Of a DNA stretch of 64,000 nt, positions 1 through 11,038 are shown in pieces. Each line of letters begins with the position of its first letter. The first letter of the stretch is position 1. The notes under the pieces were generated by a model. It ran no database searches, was not told where the DNA came from, and saw only the letters and a list, made by a program, of their open reading frames with translations. The stretch lies in the NCBI GenBank assembly GCA_014529385.2, contig CM043944.1, positions 72,161,884 through 72,225,883 on the forward strand. The letters run 5' to 3'. Both the position numbers and the translations under genes were made by a program. This DNA is from Adiantum capillus-veneris (lineage: Eukaryota > Streptophyta > Polypodiopsida > Polypodiales > Pteridaceae).

Positions 1-802
1 AAAGGTAATACAAACAAAAGTTGTAGCTCGTGGGCTGAACTTTTGCCTCAAATTTTTTCATATTTTTTTGAGCTACGAGCTGTGAGCTATGATTTTTTTA
101 GTGGACCCCATTTTTCCCATGCTATGCAGCCACACTCTCTCTTCCACTTTATCATTTTCCTCTTTCACACACACTTCTCCACTCATCATCCCCATCTCTC
201 TCACCACTCCTCTCTGCACCCTACTCACCTTCTCCTCAACCTTGAAAAATAAGAGAAACCATGGTGAACTCATACCTCCCACACACAATTCCATTCCAAA
301 ATTGACCACCTAGTCTCATTTTTCCTCCTCCAATTTACCCATATCTATCAGAAAAACCACAAAATTCAGCCTCTTCTCTTAAAAGACAGCATCATGGTGG
401 TTGATTACTCAGCTTCAATTAATTTTTCTCTCAAGGAAGGTCAAGAGTGGAGAAAAAATGTATCGTCAAAGCTAGTGGACCGTCAACAAGCGTCAAAATT
501 GGCCCTACTCAAGACACTTGGAGCATCAACCTTGTAAGAAATCCACCTTTTCTTACCTCTTAAGAGTTTTTCTTCCTTATTTGTATCCTACATGGATACT
601 CCCATTGTAAATATCCAATTCCATTTGTAAATTAATACTAACTCTACTAACACTAACCCACTATGAAAAGTCCTATCACCTCCATTTCTCTCCTCTCTCT
701 TTCCCACCAACTTCTTGATAATTCCAAGCAAAAGAAATTAGATAAATTGCTGAAAATCTAACCCAACCATGGTTAGAGGAGTAACCCTAGCCTTCAAAAT
801 TG

Positions 803-811
803 CTATAAAAG
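803..811 (+). promoter_or_regulatory. TATA box of the 5' LTR promoter
   Basis: CTATAAAAG lies in a GC-poor U3 context and is conserved at 5991-5999 in the other LTR. A transcript start about 30 bp downstream would put R near 835. Confidence 0.6.
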
Positions 812-1471
812 GAGGGTGTAGCTAGCACAAAAGGGGGGAGCCATAAGCAAGAGCACTATGCTATAGCTTGAGAAGCCAAGCTCAACCTCTCTAGAAGGAG
901 CTCTTGAGTGGAAGCTCATTGTCTTATGCATGTGCATGTGTTGTAATAGGGGATTAGCAAGGGAACTCTATGCCATTGTAAGAGAGAGAGTGATCATTCA
1001 ATTGAGAGTAGGAAATCTATCATTTCTCCTACTAGTGTAAGCCCAACATTTGCTGAATCAAGGAGGGTGGATTTGGACTAAGCTTGGATACTTTGTCTCC
1101 CTTCCAACGTGAAGTAATGGACAACAATGATGCGTAAGTGTCTTGGTGTTTTTTTGTTAAGTTCTTGATAGCTTGTCTCTGGTGTTGTCATCAATCTAGC
1201 CATAAATCCCACATACTGTAAGAGGGCGACAGGGTGGAGAGGACTCCCCTGGCCTTAAGACAGTGATTGGGGTGGCTTTTCTTGTGATGTGTTGTGGTGA
1301 AATTTACGCAAGCTATGTTGAACAAGTACTAATCTCACTTTGATTTGTCATGACAGATTTGTAAGAAGGTATTAATGCAACAAGCACCCCCTCCCCCTTT
1401 CTCTCTCTTTCTTAAATATATAGTTGTGTTTGCTTGATCATTGCCGATACGTTTCAAAGCAGCCCGAGCAC

Positions 1472-1543
<72 letters not shown>
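1472..1543 (+). repeat. (CT)n microsatellite inside the LTR
   Basis: Nearly pure CT dinucleotide run. The equivalent run in the 3' LTR (about 6662-6758) is longer and interrupted, so replication slippage has changed it since insertion. Confidence 0.9.
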
Positions 1544-1546
<3 letters not shown>

Positions 1547-1808
1547 TCTTAGTGTGTGAGAGTGTTCCATTGGTGTTAGGGTTAGTGTAAATTCCTTGCT
1601 TGTTTGTGGGTTGCTCTAACGATTCTCCTCTTTTGCGTCCTAGTTCGCTCTTAAACTAGGTGGTGCCCCTTGTGTAGTTGGGATTTGGATGTGGGTTTGT
1701 TGTTTTGGTTTGTGTTGTGTTGTGCCCCAGCCCCATTGAGCAGCACGGGAGCCTTGAAGGGTGTCTAGAGGCCACTCTTCTTGTTGCCCGCCCCGGACCA
1801 CCTCAAAT

Positions 1809-1826
1809 TGGTGCCCCCACTGAGGA
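1809..1826 (+). promoter_or_regulatory. Candidate primer-binding site
   Basis: TGGTGCCCCCACTGAGGA begins three bases after the LTR end. The leading TGG is the complement of a tRNA CCA tail, the usual place and form of a primer-binding site. I cannot assign the tRNA from memory. Confidence 0.5.
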
Positions 1827-1881
1827 CAGGCTTGTGTATGTTTTGTGAAGGCTCAACCTTTAGCATAATCAAGTAGCTTGC

Positions 1882-2094
1882 ATGAATCACAAGAATTTGT
1901 ATGATCCCTTCATTCCCATTGCAAGGCAAAAGGTACACATAATTGTTAGTACTAAGTTGCAATTTCAGCGAGTAATTCGTAGAATTTTAGGTCCTCTTAG
2001 GTTAGCCGAGATAAACACTTCGGTAAATCCTTTTATTTTGCCTCTCATTAGGTACGATATTAGCTTGGACGTCTATATTTTTGTGTTATTTTAA
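1882..2094 (+). CDS. Accessory ORF a1 of the TR-GAG element (70 aa)
   Basis: A 70-residue ORF directly after the primer-binding region. I do not recognise the family. Its last 50-odd residues align with the next ORF (2116-2334): both carry a basic stretch (RRILGPLRLAEI here; FGAQRAREIL there), then NPFILPLI / NPVILPFI, then a shared end, DVYIFVLF / DVHVFILF, before the stop. The two ORFs are in the same frame, separated by a stop and about 20 bases, so this may be one two-repeat protein broken by a TAA or a tandem pair of small genes. Similarity between the copies at protein level suggests past selection on coding. Confidence 0.45.
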   Translation: MNHKNLYDPFIPIARQKVHIIVSTKLQFQRVIRRILGPLRLAEINTSVNPFILPLIRYDISLDVYIFVLF

Positions 2095-2115
2095 GCATTA
2101 GGACATGCATAGGCC

Positions 2116-2334
2116 ATGGATAATGGCCCAAGAATAGAGGTTTTTCCCTTTCATTTTACTCCACACATTAGAATAAACGTTGCAATTAGTAGAAAGATCT
2201 ATTTTCAACAACGAATGGTGTTCATGTTTGGTGCCCAAAGAGCAAGAGAAATTCTTGCGTCACCAAACCCTGTCATTCTACCTTTCATCAACTACCACTC
2301 TTCTTTTGATGTACATGTGTTCATTTTATTTTAA
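2116..2334 (+). CDS. Accessory ORF a2, paralogue of a1 (72 aa)
   Basis: A 72-residue ORF in the same frame as a1 and ending in the same DV-x-x-F-x-LF motif before its stop. It is hydrophobic toward the C terminus with a conserved NPVILPF segment. No known domain recognised. It lies between the 5' LTR and gag, in the position where some plant LTR elements carry extra ORFs. Confidence 0.45.
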   Translation: MDNGPRIEVFPFHFTPHIRINVAISRKIYFQQRMVFMFGAQRAREILASPNPVILPFINYHSSFDVHVFILF

Positions 2335-2362
2335 AATGAAGTGCGGCCCGGAAAAATAGTGT

Positions 2363-2906
2363 GTGTTTGTTTTTTCTTTGTCCAAGTTGTTACAAGAAAC
2401 AACAAAAACGATCATTTGTTCTAACTGGGAATGTGTGTGCAGTGAAAGTTCAATCCTTAGAGATCTAGCTCTATTACCAATTGAGTTGCAGGAGCAAGTA
2501 GTAAGGCGTCTCCCTCATAACAAGAGGGTGATGAAGTTAAGACGGAAGGTCCTACGTGTGGATTCCATTTTCCTCTTGTTGTTGGGCACTAAGGAAGACC
2601 ACGCATTCATCCAACTAGTGTGTGCCCTAAGATTGGTAAATAGAGTGAATTTGGCGAGTGCATTTCACCATTGAGGAAGACTCTTCAGGAAACTTGCGGC
2701 CAGAGTTCATGCTTCATAGACTCACATTTGGTGAATTTTTCCCTCATTTGCGTCTTATTAATAGTCTTCCTTCCGCTTTCAACAAAGGAGATAGGGAGCT
2801 ATTCAGAGCTTGTCTTAATAAAGAGAGCATAGAGAAGATTGCAAATTTGTATAAATTCTCATCCTTCTCTACCTTCTATGACACTTTGTTCATAGAGACA
2901 TTATAA
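2363..2906 (+). pseudogene. Accessory ORF b1, F-box-like, frameshifted
   Basis: Two overlapping reading frames (2363-2674 and 2658-2906) together align along their length with the intact ORF b2 (2953-3411), so this is one gene with a frameshift near 2660. The first part has an F-box-like helix, LPIELQEQVVRRLPH, aligned with LDEDVLYEIVRRLPH in b2. The second part matches at HRLTFGEFFPHLRLINSLP versus YRLSFEEFQPFLELIYSLP. F-box motifs recruit SKP1/cullin ubiquitin ligases; here the likeness is short and the function is inference. Confidence 0.5.
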
Positions 2907-2952
2907 ATCTCTTTATGCTTTTGAATGATTTAACCATAATCCTAAGGAGTTT

Positions 2953-3411
2953 TTGTCCAGGAATTTTGTAGCACAAGTGGAGTCTTTAAATCTTGCAAAC
3001 TTGATTGGACTTGATGAGGATGTTCTTTATGAAATTGTGAGAAGGTTGCCTCACTCCGACTGTGTGGAACTCGAAGGAAAGGAGCTCCTAGTCAATTGCT
3101 ACTTTCTCACGGCCTTCGACGAGCATGAAGATCTAGTTTTTATACAAACCGCTTGTGCATTGGGAATTGTAGAGCAAGTGCAATTTATCACTTGGGACGT
3201 GGTTGCTCTTTTGGATCCAGAAAATGAAGTTCTAGAGATTTCTGTTTATCGCCTTAGCTTTGAAGAATTTCAACCCTTCTTAGAGCTCATCTATAGTCTA
3301 CCCTTTTGTTTTGATCAAACAAATCGAGACCTTATTGAAGCTTGGATAGCTGAAGATGAAAACCTAGAGTGGTATTTTCTCACTTCTTCATTTGCAGGCG
3401 AGTGGTTCTAA
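2953..3411 (+). CDS. Accessory ORF b2, intact F-box-like protein (152 aa)
   Basis: An open frame of about 150 codons; the first codon of the open frame is TTG and no early ATG is seen, so the start is uncertain. Residues about 19-33 (LDEDVLYEIVRRLPH) resemble the first half of an F-box. The rest is acidic and leucine/phenylalanine-rich, with no domain I recognise. It is the intact paralogue of the frameshifted b1 upstream and ends about 50 bp before gag. The order a1-a2-b1-b2-gag suggests two separate tandem duplications inside the element. Alternatives: a captured host gene, or a rapidly evolving element-specific protein. Confidence 0.5.
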   Translation: MSRNFVAQVESLNLANLIGLDEDVLYEIVRRLPHSDCVELEGKELLVNCYFLTAFDEHEDLVFIQTACALGIVEQVQFITWDVVALLDPENEVLEISVYRLSFEEFQPFLELIYSLPFCFDQTNRDLIEAWIAEDENLEWYFLTSSFAGEWF

Positions 3412-3460
3412 ATCTCTATTGTATCCCTTATTGTAACTCGTGTTGTAATCTTTCATAATA

Positions 3461-4545
3461 ATGGAGAGCCAACGCCAAATGTCTGGATATCCTCTTTTCT
3501 TTGGAGAGCCTGGAGAGGATGCAGAATTATTTTTAGAAAATTTCAAGATGTCTTGCCGTATCAAGAGGATAGTAACCGATCAAGAACGTGTAGAAATGTT
3601 TGAGGTGGTCCTTAGGAAAGATGCTAGTACTTGGTTTGACTCTTTGCCTGAGGAAGTTAAGGGGAATTACACAGAAGTTTTGAATCGATTTAAGAGATAC
3701 TTCTTTGATCCCAAAACACTCAAAAACTATGGCAAGACATTGTTTCTCATAAGCAAAAAGACTTAGATGACTACTACTTGTACAAGCAAGAGTTTCTACG
3801 TCTTTGGGCTCTATGGATACGAAATGTTGCTAACCCTGGTGATGGTGCAGAATTTTTAAAGAAGGAGAGGTTCATAGCCGGACTCTTTCCTGACCTTAAG
3901 GTAAAAGTTGAGGCGGGTGCACCTGCTACTTTTGATGCAGCTGAAACTAGGGCTGCTGAGAAGTATAGGAAACTTAAGTGCTTAAGGGGAGAGGTTCCAA
4001 TAGAAGTTCTTAGACCCAAAGGTAAGTCACAAGCATCAACATCTAGGGAGCTTCTTGAGGTAACAGCTGAAGTGATTGAGAAGTTAAACGAATCTTTAAG
4101 CAGCCTGTCAATTCACCTTGCACAAGCTGTAGGTACAAAGGGACAAGCAAAGAAGTCAGAACAGAGAGAGCCACGAACTAGGAGAGTCTTGCAATGTTGG
4201 AATTGCGGAGAGTCTGGACATGGGATGTATAATTGTCCTTGGCCCCGTGGGGAGCCAGGGAGACCTAACTTGAATTACCCAGTGATGAATGCAGGTGAAG
4301 TAATTGGTCAACAACCAAGGCTTCTACAAAGACCAAATGGACCAAGACCACCTCCACAAGGGGTAGAAGGAGTTCCACCTTTGCCAGATCCAAATGTGCA
4401 TGTGGTAGAGGTGACAAACTCAAATGAGGTTGACATGGAAGAAAATGGCATTAAGCGTGGCCGAGGAAAAGGTAAAGACAAAGAGGGTCCATGCGTATAT
4501 TATGGCCCATGCGTATGTAAATATTTCTTTGTATATAGGGCCTAA
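3461..4545 (+). pseudogene. gag: Ty3/gypsy-type gag polyprotein, one frameshift
   Basis: Forms the virus-like-particle capsid and binds element RNA. The first frame (3461-3766, 101 aa) opens with the retrotransposon gag domain; FFGEPGEDAELFLENFKM and WFDSLPEEVKGNY are typical. Near 3730 the frame shifts, and the domain continues as KQKDLDDYYLYKQEF in the second frame (to 4545). A basic linker follows, then a CCHC zinc knuckle, CWNCGESGHGMYNC (C-x2-C-x4-H-x4-C), around 4197-4238, then a proline-rich tail. There is no protease or later pol domain. The single shift could be a mutation or a sequencing error; programmed shifting is unlikely in the middle of a domain. Confidence 0.85.
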
Positions 4546-5187
4546 ATAAAAGATTTTTTCATAATTATTTTGATATTTATTTAAATATTTCTACATAGGT
4601 GTGTGTTATTTATGCTCTGTACATTGCCTCACCATTACCACAATTTTTCTTACCATTTTTCATACTCTTTATTCCATATAGAAATATTTTCATGTAAGCT
4701 TCTCTTATATTTGGTGTAACTCCACCCCAACAAAAATCCAAAAAAACTAGTTCTATTTATGTGTATATTTTTTTCACTATTGTGATTTTTTCCTTCCTAC
4801 ATATATTCTCTATTACTCTCATAAATTAGACCACCAAAAATATTCATCTTTTTATGGTAGACTTATAATGAGAGAGATTTATTTTGACCCCTTTATATTT
4901 TTCCACCTATATATATTTTTTTGACATGTACATATTTTTTAGAACCCTCAATATTTGATTTTCTTAGTTGTACTATTCACTTATATCATGATCTCAACAA
5001 TATCTTCAATTATAGACCTACCAAATAAGGTCAAGGGTAGGTGGCATGCATACATGCACTATGGAGGGCTCACTCTTGGAGGTATTCAAAAGAATCATCC
5101 AAAGAAGGACCCCACAAGGACCTTTGCAGTGGAAAAAAACGATCGGTTTTGTTGAATTTTTAAAGTTCACTTGCTCTCCGAATTTGA
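4546..5187. other. Noncoding 3' internal region of the TR-GAG element
   Basis: AT-rich DNA with no ORF that resembles pol. The polypurine tract and the first bases of the 3' LTR must lie in its last part, but cannot be fixed because the other LTR is cut by the window. Confidence 0.6.
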
Positions 5188-6668
5188 AAAGGTAATACAA
5201 ACAAAAGTTGTAGCTCGTGGGCTGAACTTCTGCCTCAAATTTTTTCATATTTTTTTGAGCTACGAGCTGTGAGCTATGATTTTTTTAGTGGACCCCAGTT
5301 TTCCCATGCTATGCAGCCACACTCTCTCTTCCACTTTATCATTTTCCTCTTTCACACACACTTCTCCACTCATCATCCCCATCTCTCTCACCACTCCTCT
5401 CTGCACCCTACTCACCTTCTCCTCAACCTTGAAAAATAAGAGAAACCATGGTGAACTCATACCTCCCACACACAATTCCATTCCAAAATTGACCACCTAG
5501 TCTCATTTTTCCTCCTCCAATTTACCCATATCTATCAGAAAAACCACAAAATTCAGCCTCTTCTCTTAAAAGACAGCATCATGGTGGTTGATTACTCAGC
5601 TTCAATTACTTTGTATCTCAAGGAAGGTCAAGAGTGGAGAAAAAATGTACCGTCAAAGCTAGTGGACCGTCAACAAACGTCAAAATTGGCCCTACTCAAG
5701 ACACTTGGAGCATCAACCTTGTAAGAAATCCACCTTTTCTTACCTCTTAAGAGTTTTTCTTCCTTATTTGTATCCTACATGGATACTCCCATTGTAAATA
5801 TCCAATTCCATTTGTAAATTAATACTAACTCTACTAACACTAACCCACTATGAAAAGTCCTATTACCTCCATTTCTCTCCTCTCTCTTTCCCCACCAACT
5901 TCTTGATAATTCCAAGCAAAAGAAATTAGATAAATTGCTGAAAATCTAACCCAACCATGGTTAGAGGAGTAACCCTAGCCTTCAAAATTGCTATAAAAGG
6001 AGGGTGTAGCTAGCACTAAAGGGGGGGAGCCATAAGCAAGAGCACTATGCTATAGCTTGAGAATCCAAGCTCAACCTCTCTAGAAGGAGCTCTTGAGTGG
6101 AAGCTCATTGTCTTATGCATGTGCATGTGTTGTAATAGGGGATTAGCAAGGGAACTCTATGCCATTGTAAGAGAGAGAGTGATCATTCAATTGAGAGTAG
6201 GAAATCTATCATTTCTCCTACTAGTGTAAGCCCAACATTTGCTGAATCAAGGAGGGTGGATTTGGACTAAGCTTGGATACTTTGTCTCCCTTCCAACGTG
6301 AAGTAATGGACAACAATGATGCGTAAGTGTCTTGGTGTTTTTTTTGTTAAGTTCTTGATAGCTTGTCTCTGGTGTTGTCATCAATCTAGCCATAAATCCC
6401 ACATACTGTAAGAGGGCGACAGGGTGGAGAGGACTCCCCTGGCCTTAAGACAGTGATTGGGGTGGCTTTTCTTGTGATGTGTTGTGGTGAAATTTACGCA
6501 AGCTATGTTGAACAAGTACTAATCTCACTTTGATTTGTCATGACAGATTTGTAAGAAGGTATTAATGCAACAAGCACCCCCTCCCCCTTTCTCTCTCTTT
6601 CTTAAATATATAGTTGTGTTTGCTTGATCATTGCCGATACGTTTCAAAGCAGCCCGAGCACTATCTCT

Positions 6669-6749
<81 letters not shown>

Positions 6750-7020
6750 CTCTCTCTCGTGTCTTAGTGTGTGAGAGTGTTCCATTGGTGTTAGGGTTAG
6801 TGTAAATTCCTTGCTTGTTTGTGGGTTGCTCTAACGATTCTCCTCTTTTGCGTCCTAGTTCGCTCTTAAACTAGGTGGTGCCCCTTGTGTAGTTGGGATT
6901 TGGCTGTGGGTTTGTTGTTTTGGTTTGTGTTGTGTTGTGCCCCAGCCCCATTGAGCAGCACGGGAGCCTTGAAGGGTGTCTAGAGGCCATTCTTCTTGTT
7001 GCCCGCCCCGGACCGCCTCA
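5188..7020 (+). repeat. 3' LTR
   Basis: Matches 1-1805 with few differences, including the TATA box (5991-5999) and the CT run (about 6662-6758). It ends CCTCA at 7020. The next bases belong to a CACTA terminus, not to the element. Confidence 0.9.
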
Positions 7021-7194
7021 GTAGCTATCTGCGTCGTTATATGTGTCACAATATAGAGACAGAGATAGCGACGCATACAACAACATTCTCGTAGCGATAC
7101 TGTTAGCGATGGTCTTAGCAACGCCGGGGAGTATAAAAACCCAATGTATTTCCGTCGCTAAAAGTGTCACGAGTGCACATAACCTCTTGTAGTG
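7021..7194 (-). mobile_element. Terminal fragment of an older CACTA transposon
   Basis: This stretch matches the last 170 bp of the complete CACTA element (about 17345-17519): the same GCGACG-rich subterminal motifs, then the same end, CCTCTTGTAGTG, at 7183-7194. The TR-GAG element therefore appears inserted in a related CACTA copy whose remainder would lie left of the window. Confidence 0.75.
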
Positions 7195-8149
7195 ACAAGT
7201 TGATCCCTCAATGCCTCGCATGTGGTCAGATGAGCAAGATGCAAGAATGCCCTCACACTTGACAAGTGCTTGTATATGGATCTATCCCGAGTAGTCAATA
7301 ACTTTTCTATCCTTAATGCAAAGGTTATGACCAACTGGGTGGACTTGTGGACAATGGAAAATTTTGCTGGAGAGGGAAGCATGGAAGCAACCGCATGGAG
7401 GCAGAAGACCACCCCCAATACCTAGACACCTTGCATGTTTCCAAGATCTCATTAGTGTCGAGTGGATTCATGAGAGAATGACCGAAGCAAAAGCATGTGG
7501 AGAAGACATCACCGACAAAGAGTGGGAGTATGCATGAGGTTGCGTACCCAATGTAGAGTACTCATTTACTTAAACCATATTGTATAGTTTTTTCTTAACT
7601 TATCTTTGAAATTAATAAAATATATTTTCTTGCTTTGTAGTGCCTTTCCTTTAACTCTATGTGGTGAAAGGGTCGACACTTTTGTACATGTCACATTGGC
7701 GAGCATCACAGACCACCATGGATTGTGGCATCATGTTTCAACAAAAGATGTCGTCCTTGTTTAACTTCTCATCTCTGACAATGCTTGTTTTACATGGAGG
7801 CCATGCATAACTTTAAGATGGAGCAATGTTTTTGTAGTTTCATGTTAGCTATTGTTTTATGTTTAAATATTATTTTTCTCATATTATTGAATTTTTATAT
7901 AGTATTTTTTATTTTTTTAAAGAAGCAAATTAGAGGAAAACATCAAAATTTGAATGTTTAAGTGAGTAATCTGGGTTATTGAAATTTTATATTGTGTCCT
8001 TTATTTTTTTTTCACAAGCAAAGTAGAGGGAAACACCAAAATTTGAATGTTTAAGCACCTAATTTGGGTTAAGTAATCGACATGGTAATATCCAAGGCTA
8101 TAATAGTGGTAATAGATGCGGTAATAAACGACATAATAGATGTGCATTC
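7195..8149. other. Unassigned DNA, AT-rich toward its end
   Basis: No gene recognised. 7200-7540 has short coding-like stretches broken by stops in every frame. Two copies of a roughly 60-bp motif (GAGGRAAACAYCAAAATTTG and flanks) lie near 7925-7985 and 8020-8085. Confidence 0.4.
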
Positions 8150-10390
8150 ATAAGTTTATGAGGGATGATGTGCAAGTCGTCTCAGGTCCACATGCAATAC
8201 TTGATGAATGTAAGCAAATATACTTTGAAAACATTTGAAATAAGGAAGTGGATGAGTCTCTTGAGAGGCAGCATGCTATTGAGTTGTTGTTATCAATGGT
8301 GGGTCCATGCATAGGAAAAAGTAATGCCAAGTGATTGGAAGTATCATTCAAGGAAAAAGAGATTTTATGGGCTCTCAAGAAATTGGGCAATGAAAATATC
8401 CCAGGTGCATGTGGTTTGACTAAGGAATTTATTTTGGCCATACTGGGGGCAGCGGAGACCTCACATCTTAGCAGTGATATATCACATTTGGTAGACACAA
8501 TGCATGGAGCCACTGTTGAAATAGGGACTCATCAAAATGCTACCCAAGAAGACTTTTCTAGTCTGCTTATCAGATTGGAGACCAATAACAATGATGGGCA
8601 TATTGTACAAATTGTTGGATAAGGCAATAGCTATTAGAATTTTAGCATTTTTGAGAAAACATCTACATGAGGATCAAACGAGGTTCATTAGGGGGAGATC
8701 TATACTAGAAAATATCTTAACAATGATGATGGGCATTGAGGCATGTAGGAAAACAAAACAAGAAGGTAGTGATGTTGCAACTTGATTTTGATAAGGCCTT
8801 TGATTCTATTATCTGGGATTTTATTGTACAAGTTATGAGAAAGCTTGAAACTAAAATCTCTTCATGTATTATGTTGTTGGGGTTGAAGGCATCCTCTAGA
8901 ATTTTGGTAAATCAGAGATTCCTTGATGCTATTTCAATAGGCAAATCTATAAGGCAAGAATGTCCACTGAACCATCTATTGTTTGTTGTAGCTACTTATC
9001 CTCTGTTTTGTTTTTTGAATGCTCAAGCTAAGGGGGTTAAATTGAAGGGGCTGCAAGTAGGCCAGGAGCAGTTAGTGTCCTTGGGATTTGTTGATAATAA
9101 CATTACATTTCTGCAGGCTCATAATGCAAACATTGGGAAATGCATGAACTATTTGAATATATACTCTAGCTGTAGGTCTGGAGATTAACTTGGGTAAATC
9201 TAGTTTGATAGATGTCTCAACTGAAGAGTTTAATAATCTCATCTCGAGGGGAAAAAGAATCTGTTGGGGCATAGTATTCAGGCATCTAGGCTATATAATT
9301 GGGGCCCATGTTTTTGTATTCAGGCATCTGGGTTATCTAATTGGGGTAGATGTTTCCTCTACCCCAATAACTGACTACCTGGGTAGAGGACAGAGTATGC
9401 ACTAAAACTGCTAGTTGAAATTGTGATGAGTGGCCTTTTCATGTGAGGGTTAGGATTTTACAATCTATTATGGTACCTTACTTGCTTCACTTGTTACCTC
9501 TGCTGGACTGGTTCGATACTGCCTTGAATAGAATCAGGTCTATGTATTTGAAGTTTTTGTTGGGCTCATGTAATAAAGCATGGTTGACATGGGATTTTGT
9601 TGCAATGCCTGTTGACATGGGAGGATTGGGAATTGTAACTTGAAAATTCACATGCGGGCTAGAAGAGCCACTCTTCTCAAACACATATGAACTCATATAA
9701 TTTTTGGTCTAGATTGCGTTGGATTTTTATTGATAAGGAAATCGTCTATTTTCATGGTATATGGGACATGGGTTCTTGGGATAAGTTGTCTTTTGTTGCT
9801 CGTCTCAAGCTCTGTGGGTCAACTAGGAATATGTTAGTGAAGTCATGGAAAAATGTTTCTGCAAAGCTTGGTAGAGAGAGATGCATAAATAACCCATTAG
9901 GTGTGGATTTGTTTTTTCGGAGTTTTGTGTTTTAAAAACCTCATGCCTTGCTTATGGGGAAGAAAGCCCTTGCCCTCATTAAAAGAGGGGTCAATTTAAT
10001 TGAACAAGTTGTGGACTCTAACAACAGGTTGGTTCCATTTCTGGTTTCCAAGAGGATCTTCATATTGGGCAATGGTCTCAGGGTGCCATGGGTTTATTAT
10101 CTGCATGTGTGTTTAGCATTGAAATACCTTGCAACTAGGATAGCACTCATAGGTTCAAAGATTGGGAGTTACCTAACTCTTGAGCTAATTGGTGGACATC
10201 TCCTACTAGTGTTTTCTACAAGATGTTGTTGCCTGATAGTTCAATACATGACATATGTAACATGATTTGGGACTTCTCCAATAGTAGCCAATGGTGGATG
10301 CAGAGGATTCAACTTGTTTGGAGTGTGCACTATGCCCACAAACACAAAGTTTTTATGTGAAGAGTCATGAGAGGTGCTTTACCATCGAGG
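8150..10390 (+). pseudogene. L1-type LINE reverse transcriptase, dead and 5'-truncated
   Basis: Fragments in several frames follow the order of a plant L1 ORF2. WALKKLGNENIPGACGL (about 8368-8418) matches the RT N-terminal block. WRPITMMGILYKLLDKAIA and RGRSILENIL (about 8575-8720) are RT blocks. LQLDFDKAFDSIIWDF (about 8775-8820) holds the first catalytic Asp. The normal FADD box reads FVDNNITF (about 9085), so the catalytic pair is lost. Around 10290-10380, VFMWRVMRGALPSRNY matches the zinc-knuckle region after RT. The endonuclease domain is absent and many stops and shifts are present. A short tandem duplication (about 9270-9350) repeats an FRHLGYLIG-type segment. Confidence 0.85.
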
Positions 10391-10562
10391 AATTATAATT
10401 GACCAGGAAAAAGAAGATGTACAAACATAAAGTAATGTAATATAGACAAAAGCTTAGAGAGAGAGAGAGAGAAGCCGACATTCCATCTCGTGTCAATGGC
10501 CCTTAGTGACGATCTATTTAAGTTTCTTTCTAGAGTGCCAATAAATATCATTGGGTTCCCCC
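10391..10562. other. Left flank of the CACTA insertion
   Basis: Non-coding, with a short GA run at about 10456-10472. It ends in CCC at 10560-10562, the 5' target duplication. Confidence 0.5.
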
Positions 10563-10690
10563 CACTACAAGAGGCTATTCATATTAGCGACGCTCACACA
10601 GCGACGCTCAAAAAAAAAATTCCCAGCGTCGCTATGAGCGTCGCAAATTTACAAAGAAATTTGCGACGCTCATAGCGACGCCGGCTGGGC
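10563..10690 (+). repeat. CACTA 5' terminal and subterminal repeats
   Basis: 12-bp TIR followed by several GCGACGCTC/GAGCGTCGC motifs as direct and inverted copies. In En/Spm such motifs bind the transposon's own accessory protein. 10633-10683 forms a strong inverted repeat around AAATTTACAAAGAAATTT. Confidence 0.75.
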
Positions 10691-10769
10691 TAAAAAAATA
10701 ACAGAGCACGCCCAAAAACTCAGATCTCAGATCTGAGTTTTTCGGCACCCTCAAGCAAGGAGCAGGTAA

Positions 10770-10777
10770 CGCTCTTC

Positions 10778-10829
<52 letters not shown>

Positions 10830-10984
10830 TTTTCTTCTCCACACACACACACACACACACACGAGGAGAGGAAGGAGAGCCAGGTATGCTCCTTCCCTCT
10901 CCTCATACTCATGTTCCCTTCCCCTCTTTCTCTCTCCCTCTCTCTCTCTCTCACACACACATACACACACACACACATAGTGTT

Positions 10985-11038
<54 letters not shown>

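Larger units (their letters stand above)
1..1805 (+). repeat. 5' LTR (left edge outside window)
   Basis: Base 1 aligns with base 5188 of the second copy, and the match runs to the shared end CCTCA at 1805, after which the sequences diverge. U3 contains a TATA box at 803-811. A CT microsatellite occupies about 1472-1543. The LTR ends in CA as expected. Confidence 0.85.
1..7020 (+). mobile_element. Non-autonomous LTR retrotransposon with gag only (TR-GAG type)
   Basis: Two near-identical copies of at least 1.8 kb in direct orientation (1-1805 and 5188-7020) flank about 3.4 kb of internal DNA. The inside holds a gypsy-type gag with a CCHC zinc knuckle but no protease, reverse transcriptase, RNase H or integrase; 4546-5187 is AT-rich and noncoding. 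That makes it a terminal-repeat element with gag only, dependent on an autonomous partner. The left LTR is cut by the window edge, so its first bases, the polypurine tract and the 5' target duplication cannot be read. LTR divergence is low by eye (scattered substitutions and microsatellite length), so insertion looks recent. Between the 5' LTR and gag are duplicated accessory ORFs not usual in this class. Confidence 0.85.

Noticed and set aside
6525-6805. Open frames rich in Arg-Glu or Ser-Leu in the LTR
   Set aside because: They read the CT microsatellite of the LTR.
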